Below, one piece after another: positions 44,774 to 52,742 of a stretch of DNA of 64,000 nucleotides. Made by a program: the position numbers and the translations under genes. Within the stretch, counting starts at the first letter, position 1. The number at the start of each line of letters is the position of its first letter. The notes below the pieces were generated by a model that saw nothing but the letters and a program-made list of their open reading frames with translations, made no database searches and was not told where the DNA came from. The DNA is from Pseudomonadota bacterium (lineage in GTDB: Bacteria > Pseudomonadota > Alphaproteobacteria > Rhizobiales > Xanthobacteraceae): contig QEVP01000001.1 in NCBI GenBank assembly GCA_003576765.1, forward strand, positions 62,001 through 126,000, read 5' to 3'.

Positions 44774-45550
44774 ATGACGAACAACGTCAAGAAACTCTGG
44801 GCGTCGGGCAAGGTGGTGATCAACGGCTGGCTCGCGATCCCGTCGGGTTTTTCCGCGGAAGTGATGGCGCAATGCGGCTTCGACAGCATCACCGTGGACA
44901 TGCAGCACGGCGTGCAGGATTATCAGTCGATGGTCGCGTGCTTTCAGGCAATGCACGGCCATCCGGTGACGCCGATGGTGCGGGTGCCGTGGAACGAGCC
45001 GGGCATCATCGGCAAGGTGCTCGACGCCGGCGCCTATGGCGTGATCTGCCCGATGATCAACACGAAGGAAGAGGCCGAGCGGTTCGTCTCATCCTGCAAG
45101 TATCCGCCGCGCGGCACGCGCAGCAACGGCCCCGTTCGCGCTGGGCTGTACGGTACCGCCGGCAGCTATCAGGCGACCGCCAACGAGGAGACGCTGTGCA
45201 TTCCGATGCTGGAGACGCGCACCGCGATCGCCAACATGGAAGCGATCCTCGATGTCGAGGGCATCGCTGGCGTCTATGTCGGCCCCTCCGATCTCGGCTT
45301 CTCCTACGGCTTCCCGCCGAAGCTCGACCGCGAGGAGCCAGAGATCCTGAAAATCTACGACAAGCTTCTGAAGGAGTGCGACAAGCGCGGCATTTATCCG
45401 GGCATCCATTGCTCGGGCGCCGAAGGGGCAGCGCGCAACATCAAGCTCGGCTTCAGGCTGGTAACGCTGCTCAACGACTGCGGGCTGATGGCGACTTTTG
45501 CAAAAATGTCGATCGCGCAGACCCGCAAGGAGGCGCAAGGCAAGGCGTAG
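44774..45550 (+). CDS. hpaI: HpcH/HpaI family aldolase, possible 4-hydroxy-2-oxoheptanedioate aldolase
   Basis: A 258-residue class II-type pyruvate aldolase. It carries the N-terminal GWLAIPSGFSAEVMAQCGFDSITVDMQHG, MVRVPWNEPGIIGKVLDAGAYGVICPMI with the catalytic region, and the metal Glu/Asp in CIPMLETRTAI and GVYVGPSDLGFSYG. In the hpa pathway this activity splits 4-hydroxy-2-oxoheptanedioate into pyruvate and succinate semialdehyde. However, this DMQHG subgroup and the LDH2-family partner also fit 2-keto-3-deoxy sugar acid breakdown, so the hpaI symbol rests largely on proximity to hpaH. Confidence 0.65.
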   Translation: MTNNVKKLWASGKVVINGWLAIPSGFSAEVMAQCGFDSITVDMQHGVQDYQSMVACFQAMHGHPVTPMVRVPWNEPGIIGKVLDAGAYGVICPMINTKEEAERFVSSCKYPPRGTRSNGPVRAGLYGTAGSYQATANEETLCIPMLETRTAIANMEAILDVEGIAGVYVGPSDLGFSYGFPPKLDREEPEILKIYDKLLKECDKRGIYPGIHCSGAEGAARNIKLGFRLVTLLNDCGLMATFAKMSIAQTRKEAQGKA

Positions 45551-45590
45551 GGAGATTTCCGGCCGCGCTTCCGCCGGAGTGTCGGGCGCC

Positions 45591-46370
45591 TCAATACCCG
45601 AACTGCTCGCCGATGATGCGCTCTTCGAGGCTGTGGCCGGGATCGAACAGCATGCGCATGGCGATGCTCTTGTCGGAGGCGACCTCGACGCGGGTCACGT
45701 CGCGCGCCTCGTCGTGGTCCGCGACTGCCGCCACCGGCCGCTTGGCATACTCCAGCACATCGATGGCGACGCGCGCGCTGTCCGGCAGCAGCGCACCGCG
45801 CCAGCGCCGCGGCCGGAACGGACAGATCGGGGTGAGCGCCAGCAGTGCAGCGTTGATCGGCAGGATCGGTCCCTGCGCCGACAGGTTGTAGGCGGTCGAG
45901 CCGGCCGGCGTTGCAACCATGACGCCGTCGGCGATGAGCTCGGCCATCCGCTCGCGGCCGTCGATCAGGATGCGCAGCCGTGCCGCCTGATGGGTCTGGC
46001 GGAACAGCGCCACCTCGTTGATGGCGTGATGGACGTGGACCTCGCCGGTGACGTCGGTGGCGCGCATCAACAGCGGGTTGATGACCGTAACCTGCGCCGC
46101 CTCGAGCCGCTCGCGCAGGCCGTCCGGGGAGAACTCGTTCATCAGGAAGCCGACGGTGCCGCGGTGCATGCCGTAGATCGGCCGGTTGGAGTGCATGTTG
46201 TCATGCAGCGTCTGCAGCATCAGGCCGTCGCCGCCGAGCGCGACGATGACGTCGGCCTCCTGCGGCGTGCAGTTGCCGTACGCGGCGGTGAACTGCGCCA
46301 GTGCGCGCTGCGCCTCCGGCGCGGGGCCGGCGACGAAGGCGATGCGTTCAAACTTCAGAGCCTTGCTCAT
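45591..46370 (-). CDS. nadK: NAD kinase
   Basis: A 259-residue ATP-NAD kinase making NADP+. Motifs are [16 protein letters not shown] near residue 41, [11 protein letters not shown] near 115, and [20 protein letters not shown] near 152; the length fits alphaproteobacterial NadK. The start ATG begins [11 protein letters not shown]. It is convergent with the aldolase gene (40 bp apart). NADP+ supply ties to the zwf/gnd and SDR genes only generally. Confidence 0.95.
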   Translation of the reverse strand: MSKALKFERIAFVAGPAPEAQRALAQFTAAYGNCTPQEADVIVALGGDGLMLQTLHDNMHSNRPIYGMHRGTVGFLMNEFSPDGLRERLEAAQVTVINPLLMRATDVTGEVHVHHAINEVALFRQTHQAARLRILIDGRERMAELIADGVMVATPAGSTAYNLSAQGPILPINAALLALTPICPFRPRRWRGALLPDSARVAIDVLEYAKRPVAAVADHDEARDVTRVEVASDKSIAMRMLFDPGHSLEERIIGEQFGY

Positions 46371-46454
46371 GATCGCGGAGTGATTCCTGCCTTGCCTTGC
46401 CGCGGCGCGGCCCTGTCTACACGCGGTGGGCCGGCGCTGTCGAGCGGCGCGCCG

Positions 46455-47237
46455 TTACCCGCTCCCGCCGCCGGCGCAGATACCGCCGTCGATGGTGACG
46501 ATGACGCCGCTGGTATAGCCGGAGCGGTCGGAGGCGAGGAAGGCGACGCTGTCGGCGATCTCGCGCGGGTGGGCCGGACGGCCGCGCGGGAAGCGGCGCA
46601 GCACGTCATCGACGCGGGCCTCGTCGCCGAACTGAGCGAGCGCCCGGCGCCGGGTCAGCGCCTTGATGCGGTCGGTCGCGACCGGCCCTGGATTGATGCC
46701 GACGACGCGGATGCCGTCCTTCAGGCTGGTGCCGCCGAGCGCGCGGGTGAAGGCCATCAGCGCCGCGTTGCCGGCGCTGCCGACGATGTAGTTGGCCTCG
46801 AAGCGTTCGCCGGCCGCGCCGATGATGTTGACGATGACGCCGTCGCCGCGCCCCTTCATCTGCGCGTAGATCAGTCGGGCGAGGTTGATGTAGCCATACA
46901 CCTTGAGGTCCCAGGCGCGCCGCCACGTCGCCTCGTCGATGGTATCGAGCGATCCGCTCGGAACGTCGCCGGCATTGTTGACGAGGATGTCGCTGTCGGC
47001 CGCCGCCGCGGCGAGCCGGCTCAAGGCGCCGGCGTCGCGCAGGTCGGCGCTGTGCACGGCGACATCGACGCCTTGCGCGGCGCTGAGCCGCGCCGCCAGC
47101 GCTTCCATCGCAGCAGTGTTGCGCGCGGCAAGATGCAGGTTGCAGCCTTCCTCGGCGAGGGCTTCGGCCACCGCCGCGCCGATGCCCTTGGAAGCGCCGG
47201 TGATCAGCGCGCGCTTGCCGCGCAGGTGCAGGTCCAT
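46455..47237 (-). CDS. Short-chain dehydrogenase/reductase with atypical active site
   Basis: A 260-residue SDR: TGASKGIGAAVAEALAEEG at residues ~13-31, LVNNAGDVPSGSL near 84, and a C-terminal YTSGVIVTIDGG. The catalytic segment reads YIVGSAGNAALMAFTRALGG: the Lys of YxxxK is replaced (Asn in SAGN), a feature shared by a group of Rhizobiales SDRs. The substrate is unknown. It ends 84 bp upstream of nadK and starts 12 bp after the mobA stop, so it may be in a mobA-SDR operon. Confidence 0.82.
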   Translation of the reverse strand: MDLHLRGKRALITGASKGIGAAVAEALAEEGCNLHLAARNTAAMEALAARLSAAQGVDVAVHSADLRDAGALSRLAAAAADSDILVNNAGDVPSGSLDTIDEATWRRAWDLKVYGYINLARLIYAQMKGRGDGVIVNIIGAAGERFEANYIVGSAGNAALMAFTRALGGTSLKDGIRVVGINPGPVATDRIKALTRRRALAQFGDEARVDDVLRRFPRGRPAHPREIADSVAFLASDRSGYTSGVIVTIDGGICAGGGSG

Positions 47238-47249
47238 GACGGAAAATCC

Positions 47250-47900
47250 TTACTGTCGTTGATGGAGAGATATCAGCCGCTCGGCTCTGGCAAGGTCGTC
47301 GGCGGTATTGACGTTGAAGAACGGGTCGAACGGCATGGTCGGCCATGCCACGCGCGCCGCCCGGTGGCGCGCGACGAAATCGTGAGCCCGCCGCATGTCC
47401 TCGACCGTGAGCGCATGGCGCAGCGATTCGTGTAAACTCAGGCTCCACAGCGCAATCACCGGGTGGCTCCGGTCGCCGGAGGTGGCAACGGCCAGTGGCG
47501 CAGCGTGCGCAAGCGCGGCGGCATGAAGCCGCGCGGCAAGATCGTCGGGCAGGAAAGGGCAGTCGCCGGGCGCGCTCAACAGCCAGTCGATGTCGGGGCG
47601 ATTTTGCGAGCACCAGTCCAGTGCGGCGAGCACGCCGCCGAGCGGCCCCGGCTGGCCCGGCACGGTGTCGGCGACGACCGGCAGCGCCAGCGCCGCGAAG
47701 CGCGACGGATCGCCGTTGGCGCTCACGATCACCGCCTCGCATTGAGGTTTCAGCCGCGCGACAACGCGGTCGAGGATGCTGCGGCCGCCGACGGTGCGCA
47801 GCGGCTTGTCGCCGCCACCCATGCGCGTGGCGCGCCCGCCGGCGAGGATCACGCCGAGAGTTGCTGGTTGCGGAGGGACGCTGTGGCTGGCTGCGGACAT
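47250..47900 (-). CDS. mobA: Molybdenum cofactor guanylyltransferase
   Basis: A 216-residue nucleotidyltransferase attaching GMP to molybdopterin. The signature LGVILAGGRATRMGGGDKPL is at residues ~14-33, with GPLGGVLAAL, SAPGDCPFLP and FFNVNTADDL following. It is divergent from mobB across 62 bp. I chose the ATG giving SAASHSV; an upstream extension is Cys/Arg-rich and unlikely. MGD cofactors serve oxidoreductases such as nitrate reductase, consistent with the nitrogen-oxide genes 5 kb away. Confidence 0.92.
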   Translation of the reverse strand: MSAASHSVPPQPATLGVILAGGRATRMGGGDKPLRTVGGRSILDRVVARLKPQCEAVIVSANGDPSRFAALALPVVADTVPGQPGPLGGVLAALDWCSQNRPDIDWLLSAPGDCPFLPDDLAARLHAAALAHAAPLAVATSGDRSHPVIALWSLSLHESLRHALTVEDMRRAHDFVARHRAARVAWPTMPFDPFFNVNTADDLARAERLISLHQRQ

Positions 47901-47962
47901 CGTGCTACAACTCGTGCAGCGGATATTGCGCACGGTTTGTGTCGAGGGGCAACGGAGCGGAC

Positions 47963-48496
47963 ATGAAGATCATCGGCCTTGCGGGATGGAGCGGCGCCGG
48001 CAAGACCACGCTGGTGAAGCGGCTGATTCCGTACTGGCGCGAATGCGGGTTGACCGTCTCCACCATCAAGCACGCCCACCACAATTTCGATCTCGACAAA
48101 CCCGGCAAGGATAGCTGGATCCACCGCGAGGCCGGCGCGCAGGAGGTGCTGGTGTGTGCCGAACGGCGCTGGGTGTTGATGCACGAACTGCGTGACGCGG
48201 CAATGCCGCCGCTGCCCGAACTGCTCGCCAGGATGGCGGCGGTCGATCTGGTCGTGGTCGAGGGCTTTCGCGCCGCGCCCTACCGCAAGATCGAGGTGCA
48301 TCGGGAAGCGCTCGGCAAGCCGTGGCTCTATCCCGACGACGACCATATCGTCGGGCTTGCCACCGATGCCGCGGTCGAGGCCGGTCTGCCGTCGGCGCAT
48401 ATCGACGACATCCCGCGCATCGCTGCGATGATGGAGCGGGCGGCGATGCGGATCGAGGATCTGCCCGCCGATTTGCGGGAGGCGCGGCCGGCTTGA
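47963..48496 (+). CDS. mobB: Molybdopterin-guanine dinucleotide biosynthesis protein MobB
   Basis: A 177-residue P-loop GTPase. Walker A GWSGAGKTTLVKRLI sits at residues 8-22, then STIKHAHHNFDLDKPGKDSWIHREAGA (typical MobB) and LVVVEGFRAAPYRKIEVHR. It assists MobA in guanylating molybdopterin. GGAG lies 5 nt before the ATG. It begins the plus-strand run mobB-tusA-permease-ATPase-binding protein. Confidence 0.93.
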   Translation: MKIIGLAGWSGAGKTTLVKRLIPYWRECGLTVSTIKHAHHNFDLDKPGKDSWIHREAGAQEVLVCAERRWVLMHELRDAAMPPLPELLARMAAVDLVVVEGFRAAPYRKIEVHREALGKPWLYPDDDHIVGLATDAAVEAGLPSAHIDDIPRIAAMMERAAMRIEDLPADLREARPA

Positions 48497-48528
48497 CGCT
48501 GCCACGGCCCGCCGCCATGTTGCGGCGC

Positions 48529-48756
48529 ATGACGACCACCGTGCTCGACCTGACCGGGCTGAAATGTCCGCTGCCGGCGCTGAAGACCGGCCGCGCGCTG
48601 GCGGCTCTTGCGCCTGGCGGGCGGCTGGAGGTGCATTGCACCGACCCGATGGCGGTGATCGATATCCCGCATCTGGTGCGAGAGCGCGGCGACCTGTTGG
48701 CGCACACCGAGCAAAGCGGGCCGCGCCTGGTGTTTTTGATCGAGAAGGCGGCATGA
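48529..48756 (+). CDS. tusA: TusA-family sulfurtransferase
   Basis: A 75-residue protein with the family signature LDLTGLKCPLPALKTGRAL, whose Cys near residue 12 carries persulfide sulfur. TusA-like proteins deliver sulfur for tRNA thiolation, molybdopterin and other uses; the mobB neighbour fits molybdenum-cofactor sulfur transfer. An earlier ATG (48517) adds four residues; neither start has a clear ribosome binding site. Its stop overlaps the permease ATG (ATGA). Confidence 0.9.
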   Translation: MTTTVLDLTGLKCPLPALKTGRALAALAPGGRLEVHCTDPMAVIDIPHLVRERGDLLAHTEQSGPRLVFLIEKAA

Positions 48757-49772
48757 GCCACGCGCCTGCGCGGCGGCGCACGGCGGCGGTCGTCGCGCTG
48801 GCGCTCTTGGTGGTGGTGCTGGCGCTCGCTTCGCTCGGCATCGGGCCGGTGCGGCTGTCGCCGCTTGAGGTCGCAACAGCCCTGTTCGGCGCCGGCGACG
48901 AGATCACGCAGATCATCGTGCGCGACATCCGGCTGCCGCGCACCGTGCTGGCGCTGGCGGTCGGCGGCATTCTCGGGATGTCCGGCGCGGCGTTGCAGGG
49001 CCTGCTGCGCAATCCGCTGGCGTCGCCCTCGCTGTTCGGGGCGCCGCAGGCGGCGGCGCTCGGCGCGGTGCTGGTGATCGTCGCCGGCGCCGCCGACGTG
49101 CGCTCGTGGCTGTTGCCGGCGGCGGCGATCGCCATGGCGTTCGTGTCGGTGTTCGCACTGCTCGCGGTCGCCGGCCGCAATGCCGGGTTGTTGATCCTGA
49201 TCCTTGCAGGGCTCGCCATCTCAAGTTTGGCCGGGGCGCTGACGGCGCTGGCGATGAACCTGTCGTCGAACCCGTTCGCCTCGCTCGAGGTGGCGTTCTG
49301 GCTGCTCGGCTCGCTGGAGGATCGCAGCGTCCGTCACGTCGCGCTGGCGCTGCCGTTCATCGCGGCAGGCGCCATGGTGCTGATGAGCCGCCGCAGCGCC
49401 TTCCGCGTGCTGACGCTCGGCGAGGAGGCGGCTGAGAGCCTCGGCGTCGATGTTGGCCGGCTGCGGCTTCTGGTGATCATGGGCGTCGCGCTCGGCGTCG
49501 GCGGCGCGGTGGCCGTGACCGGCACCATTGCCTTCATCGGGCTGGTCGCGCCGCATCTGATGCGTCCCCTCGTCGGCCACGATCCCGGCCGGCTGTTGGG
49601 ACCCAGCGCGCTGGCCGGGGCGGCGCTGTTGACCGCATCCGACATCGCGGTGCGGCTGATCCCGTCGGCCACCAACATCAAGGTCGGCGTGCTGACAGCG
49701 ATCATCGGCGTGCCGTTCTTCCTCTATCTGATCGTGCGAGAGCGCCGCGCCCTTGGCGGGGGCGTGGCATGA
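48753..49772 (+). CDS. FecCD/BtuC-type ABC transporter permease
   Basis: A 339-residue membrane permease of the FecCD family with about ten helices, LPRTVLALAVGGILGMSGAALQGLLRNPLASP in the first third, and the ATPase-coupling region LGVDVGRLRLLVIMGVALGVGGAVAVTGTIAFIGLVAPHLMR. These transport siderophore, heme or cobalamin. It overlaps tusA (ATGA) and the ATPase gene, so expression is coupled. The substrate is not known. Confidence 0.92.
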   Translation: MSHAPARRRTAAVVALALLVVVLALASLGIGPVRLSPLEVATALFGAGDEITQIIVRDIRLPRTVLALAVGGILGMSGAALQGLLRNPLASPSLFGAPQAAALGAVLVIVAGAADVRSWLLPAAAIAMAFVSVFALLAVAGRNAGLLILILAGLAISSLAGALTALAMNLSSNPFASLEVAFWLLGSLEDRSVRHVALALPFIAAGAMVLMSRRSAFRVLTLGEEAAESLGVDVGRLRLLVIMGVALGVGGAVAVTGTIAFIGLVAPHLMRPLVGHDPGRLLGPSALAGAALLTASDIAVRLIPSATNIKVGVLTAIIGVPFFLYLIVRERRALGGGVA

Positions 49773-50551
49773 GCGCCGCTTTCGTTGAAGCCGTCTCGCT
49801 CGCTGTGCGTCTGGCATCGCGGCAGGTGCTGCGCGATGTGACGTTCACGCTGCCGCGCGGGCAGTTCGTGGCTCTGGTCGGGCCGAACGGCGCCGGCAAG
49901 ACCACGCTGTTGCGCGCGCTCAACGGGCTCATCGCCAGCGACGGTACGGTGCGGATTGACGGCACGCCGCTCGCCTCGCTCGACGTGCGCGAGCGCGCCC
50001 GCCGCTTTGCCTATCTGCCGCAGGGCCATCTTGTGCACTGGCCGCTGCCGGCCCGCGATATCGTCGCGCTCGGGCGCTACCCGCACGGTGCCGTCGACCC
50101 GGCGCGGCTGCCGGAGAAAGATGCCGCCGCCGTCTCCCGAGCCATGGCGGCCGCCGATGTCGTGGCGTTCGCCGACCGTCCCGTCACCGAACTGTCGGGC
50201 GGCGAGCGCGGCCGCGTGGCACTGGCGCGGGTGCTGGCGGTCGAGGCACCGGTGATCCTCGCCGACGAGCCGACCGCGGCGCTCGATCCGCGCTACCAGA
50301 TCGACGTGATGACGGTGCTGCGGCGTGTCGCCGACGACGGCGCGCTGGTCGTTGTCGTCACCCATGACCTCGGGCTTGCGGCACGCTTCGCCGACCATGT
50401 GCTGGTGCTCGATGGCGGGCGGCTGGTCGCGCAGGGGCCGCCCGGGGTGGCGCTGTCCGACGCCATTCTGGCCGACGTGTTCCGCGTGCGTGCCTATCGC
50501 GCCGAGCACGGCGGCGCCCGTGTCATCGTGCCATGGTCGGAACTGCCGTGA
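49769..50551 (+). CDS. FecE/BtuD-type ABC transporter ATP-binding protein
   Basis: A 260-residue ATPase: Walker A VGPNGAGKTTLLRAL near residue 36, the Q-loop segment AYLPQGHLVHWPL, signature LSGGERGRVALARVLA near 146, Walker B VILADEPTAALDP and the H-loop VVVVTHDLGL. It overlaps the permease stop by ATGA and its own stop overlaps the binding-protein start by GTGA. It drives the adjacent permease. Confidence 0.94.
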   Translation: MSAAFVEAVSLAVRLASRQVLRDVTFTLPRGQFVALVGPNGAGKTTLLRALNGLIASDGTVRIDGTPLASLDVRERARRFAYLPQGHLVHWPLPARDIVALGRYPHGAVDPARLPEKDAAAVSRAMAAADVVAFADRPVTELSGGERGRVALARVLAVEAPVILADEPTAALDPRYQIDVMTVLRRVADDGALVVVVTHDLGLAARFADHVLVLDGGRLVAQGPPGVALSDAILADVFRVRAYRAEHGGARVIVPWSELP

Positions 50552-51414
50552 TCGGCCGGGCGGCGCTGCGATTGGCGTTGGCCGCCGCGCTGGCGGGGAC
50601 GGCCACGGTGGCGCAAGCCGCGCCGCGCATTGCCTCGATCAACGTCTGCACCGACCAGCTTCTGATGGCGCTGGCCGATCCCGCCCAGATCGTGGGGTTG
50701 AGCCCCTATGCGCGTGACCCGGCCAGTTCGTGGATGGCCGAGCGCGCCAAAAATTTCCGCAGGCTGTCGGGCGAGGCCGAGGACGTGCTGGCGCTGCATG
50801 TCGATGCCGTGGTGGCGGCGCCGTTCACACGGCGTGCCACGCGCGAGATGCTGAAACGCCAGGGGGTGTGGGTGGTCGAGTTTCCGGTGGCGCAGTCGCT
50901 CGACGACGTTCGCGCCAACCTGCGGCTGATGGGGGATTTGGCCGGCCACCCGGAGCGGGCCGCCGCGGAGATCGCGCGGTTCGAGGCCGCACTTGCGCGT
51001 GTTCGCAACGCCGCCGCAGGCCGGCGCCTGCGCGTCTTGGCGGTGTCGCGGCGCGGCTGGGTCACCGGCCGGCATTCGCTGCTGGGCGCGCTGCTCGATG
51101 CCGCGGGGCTTGCCAACGCTGCCGACGAACTGGGCATTGCCGCCGGCGGGTTTCAGCCGCTGGAGGCGATCGTGCGGCTCAAGCCGGACCTGCTGGTCGT
51201 ATCCGACGACCGCGACCTCGCCGTCGATCAGGGCCAGGCATTTGTGCTGCACCCGGCGTTGGAGCGGCTCTACCCGTCGGACAGGCGCATCGTGATTCCC
51301 GACCGGCTGACGGTGTGCGACGGCCCGATGCTGACCGAGGCGCTGGACCGGCTCGGCGCCGCCTTGGCGCAACTCTACCCCTTGGCGCGCGGGCGCCACA
51401 GCGCCGGCCCGTAG
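50548..51414 (+). CDS. BtuF/FepB-type periplasmic substrate-binding protein
   Basis: A 288-residue solute-binding protein. A signal peptide (LRLALAAALAGTATVAQA) is cleaved at about residue 25. The mature part shows APRIASINVCTDQLLMALADPAQIVGLSPYARDP, typical of a BtuF-like group, and a C-terminal lobe. GTG overlapping the ATPase stop (GTGA) decides the start. The ligand could be cobalamin or a metal chelate. Its 3' end overlaps nnrS convergently by 40 bp. Confidence 0.88.
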   Translation: MIGRAALRLALAAALAGTATVAQAAPRIASINVCTDQLLMALADPAQIVGLSPYARDPASSWMAERAKNFRRLSGEAEDVLALHVDAVVAAPFTRRATREMLKRQGVWVVEFPVAQSLDDVRANLRLMGDLAGHPERAAAEIARFEAALARVRNAAAGRRLRVLAVSRRGWVTGRHSLLGALLDAAGLANAADELGIAAGGFQPLEAIVRLKPDLLVVSDDRDLAVDQGQAFVLHPALERLYPSDRRIVIPDRLTVCDGPMLTEALDRLGAALAQLYPLARGRHSAGP

Positions 51415-52556
51415 ACCGCCGCAAAACCGAGGAACGCCGCCGCCCACGCCGTCGCCGCGATATGAAGAAGCGGCCCGCTCCATTCCGGGTGCAGTCCGGC
51501 GCAGATGCGCGCCAGCGCCCCGACGATAACCACGGCGTAGATGGCCTGCGTGGTGCCGGATGCCGCAAGCTCCCGCCCGGTGTGGCCGAGGCTGACCCGC
51601 GTCATCACCGCGAGCGTCATCACCCCGACCGCGCCGGCCGTCCAGGCATGGAGCGCGGCGCTCTCCGCGATCAGGCCGAGGCTCGCCGCCGCCATCAGCA
51701 GGAAGCCGAGCGGGACGAACGCGTAGCCGACATGGAGAATCAGCAGCAGGCGGTCGGCCAGCGTGCGGTCGCCGGCCCAGCGCGCCAGCCGCGCGATGTT
51801 GGCGGCGCCGGCCAGCGCCAGGATCGTCGCGGGCAGGGCGCCGGCCGGCAGCGCGAGCCAGGCCATGAAGGCCACTGCGCTCAAGCCCAGCACCGCGCTA
51901 TCGAAGCGGTTGAACGGCACCGGCAGCCGGCCGGGCTTGTTGCGCTTCAGCCAGTTGGTGGTGAAGCTCGGAATGATTCGGCCGCCGATCACCATGATCA
52001 GCAGGATCACCACGGCGATTCCGGCACGCGCGCCGTACCATGCCTGCCCCTGTCCGTGCGCTTCGAGGTGGAAGGCGACGTTGCCGGCGAACAACAGCGC
52101 GATCAGCACCACGACCTTGAGATTGTTCCAGTTGCGGCCGGCAAGAATCTCGCGGGCCACCATGGCGGCGACGAGCGCGAGGAACGCCCCGTCGATCACC
52201 GCGGCCGCCGCCCAGCCGATCCACGCCGACAGCGTGACCGCGAGGCGCCCGGCGATCCAGACCATCACCAGCGTCAGCAGCGGCGTGCCCTTGATCGGCA
52301 GCCGCCCGGTCCAGTTCGGAATTGCCGTGAACAGGAAGCCGGTGATGACCGCCGGCAGATAGCCATACAGCATTTCGTGGACGTGCCAGTCGATCGGGGC
52401 GAACGCGGAGGCGAGCGCCAGTTCGCCTTGAAAGACCGGCAGCCAGGCCGCCATCGCGAGGCCGGCATAGAGCGCGCCGAACAGAAAGAACGGACGAAAC
52501 CCGTATGACAGAAGCGCCGGCCCCCGGTAGGCCCGCAACTGTGCCATCGTACCCAT
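51375..52556 (-). CDS. nnrS: NnrS family membrane protein
   Basis: A 393-residue membrane protein with about 12 hydrophobic segments and the NnrS landmarks: YGFRPFFLFGALYAGLAM near the start, DWHVHEMLYGYLPAVITGFLFTAIPNWTGR, IGGRIIPSFTTNW, and MTRVSLGHTGRELAAS. Conserved His residues suggest heme/copper binding as reported for the family, which protects against nitric oxide stress. GGAGAAGG lies 3-7 nt before the ATG. It is divergent from nirK over 186 bp, consistent with joint regulation by an NO-sensing regulator. Confidence 0.92.
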   Translation of the reverse strand: MGTMAQLRAYRGPALLSYGFRPFFLFGALYAGLAMAAWLPVFQGELALASAFAPIDWHVHEMLYGYLPAVITGFLFTAIPNWTGRLPIKGTPLLTLVMVWIAGRLAVTLSAWIGWAAAAVIDGAFLALVAAMVAREILAGRNWNNLKVVVLIALLFAGNVAFHLEAHGQGQAWYGARAGIAVVILLIMVIGGRIIPSFTTNWLKRNKPGRLPVPFNRFDSAVLGLSAVAFMAWLALPAGALPATILALAGAANIARLARWAGDRTLADRLLLILHVGYAFVPLGFLLMAAASLGLIAESAALHAWTAGAVGVMTLAVMTRVSLGHTGRELAASGTTQAIYAVVIVGALARICAGLHPEWSGPLLHIAATAWAAAFLGFAAVYGPALWRPRAKG

Positions 52557-52664
52557 GACCTTCTCCGCAAACGATGCCGGCCCGCTTTAAGCCGCCGGAT
52601 CACATACACCAAACATATATCCAATAGTCATCAAATCGGCGCGCGATAAGCATCGCGCATGAAT

Positions 52665-52678
52665 TTGCTGTAGCGCAA
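52665..52678. promoter_or_regulatory. NnrR/DNR-like box upstream of nirK
   Basis: TTGCT-gtag-CGCAA is one mismatch from the TTGCG-N4-CGCAA consensus used by NnrR-type NO-responsive Crp/Fnr activators of denitrification genes. A candidate -10 element TATGCT lies at 52700-52705, which would put the transcription start near 52713 and the box centre at -41.5, the standard activator position. The regulator itself is not encoded here. Confidence 0.65.
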
Positions 52679-52742
52679 CGAGCGCGTGACGCGGGCCGAT
52701 ATGCTGGCCACAGTTCAACGAAGGCCAAGTGAGGGCAAAGCC

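Noticed and set aside
45498..47435. A 645-codon plus-strand open frame spanning nadK, the SDR gene and the end of mobA
   Set aside because: It crosses three certain minus-strand genes and is their shadow.
52621..52634. FNR/FixK-like half-site CCAAT-AGTC-ATCAA upstream of nnrS
   Set aside because: Only one half matches the TTGAT-N4-ATCAA consensus; too weak to claim.
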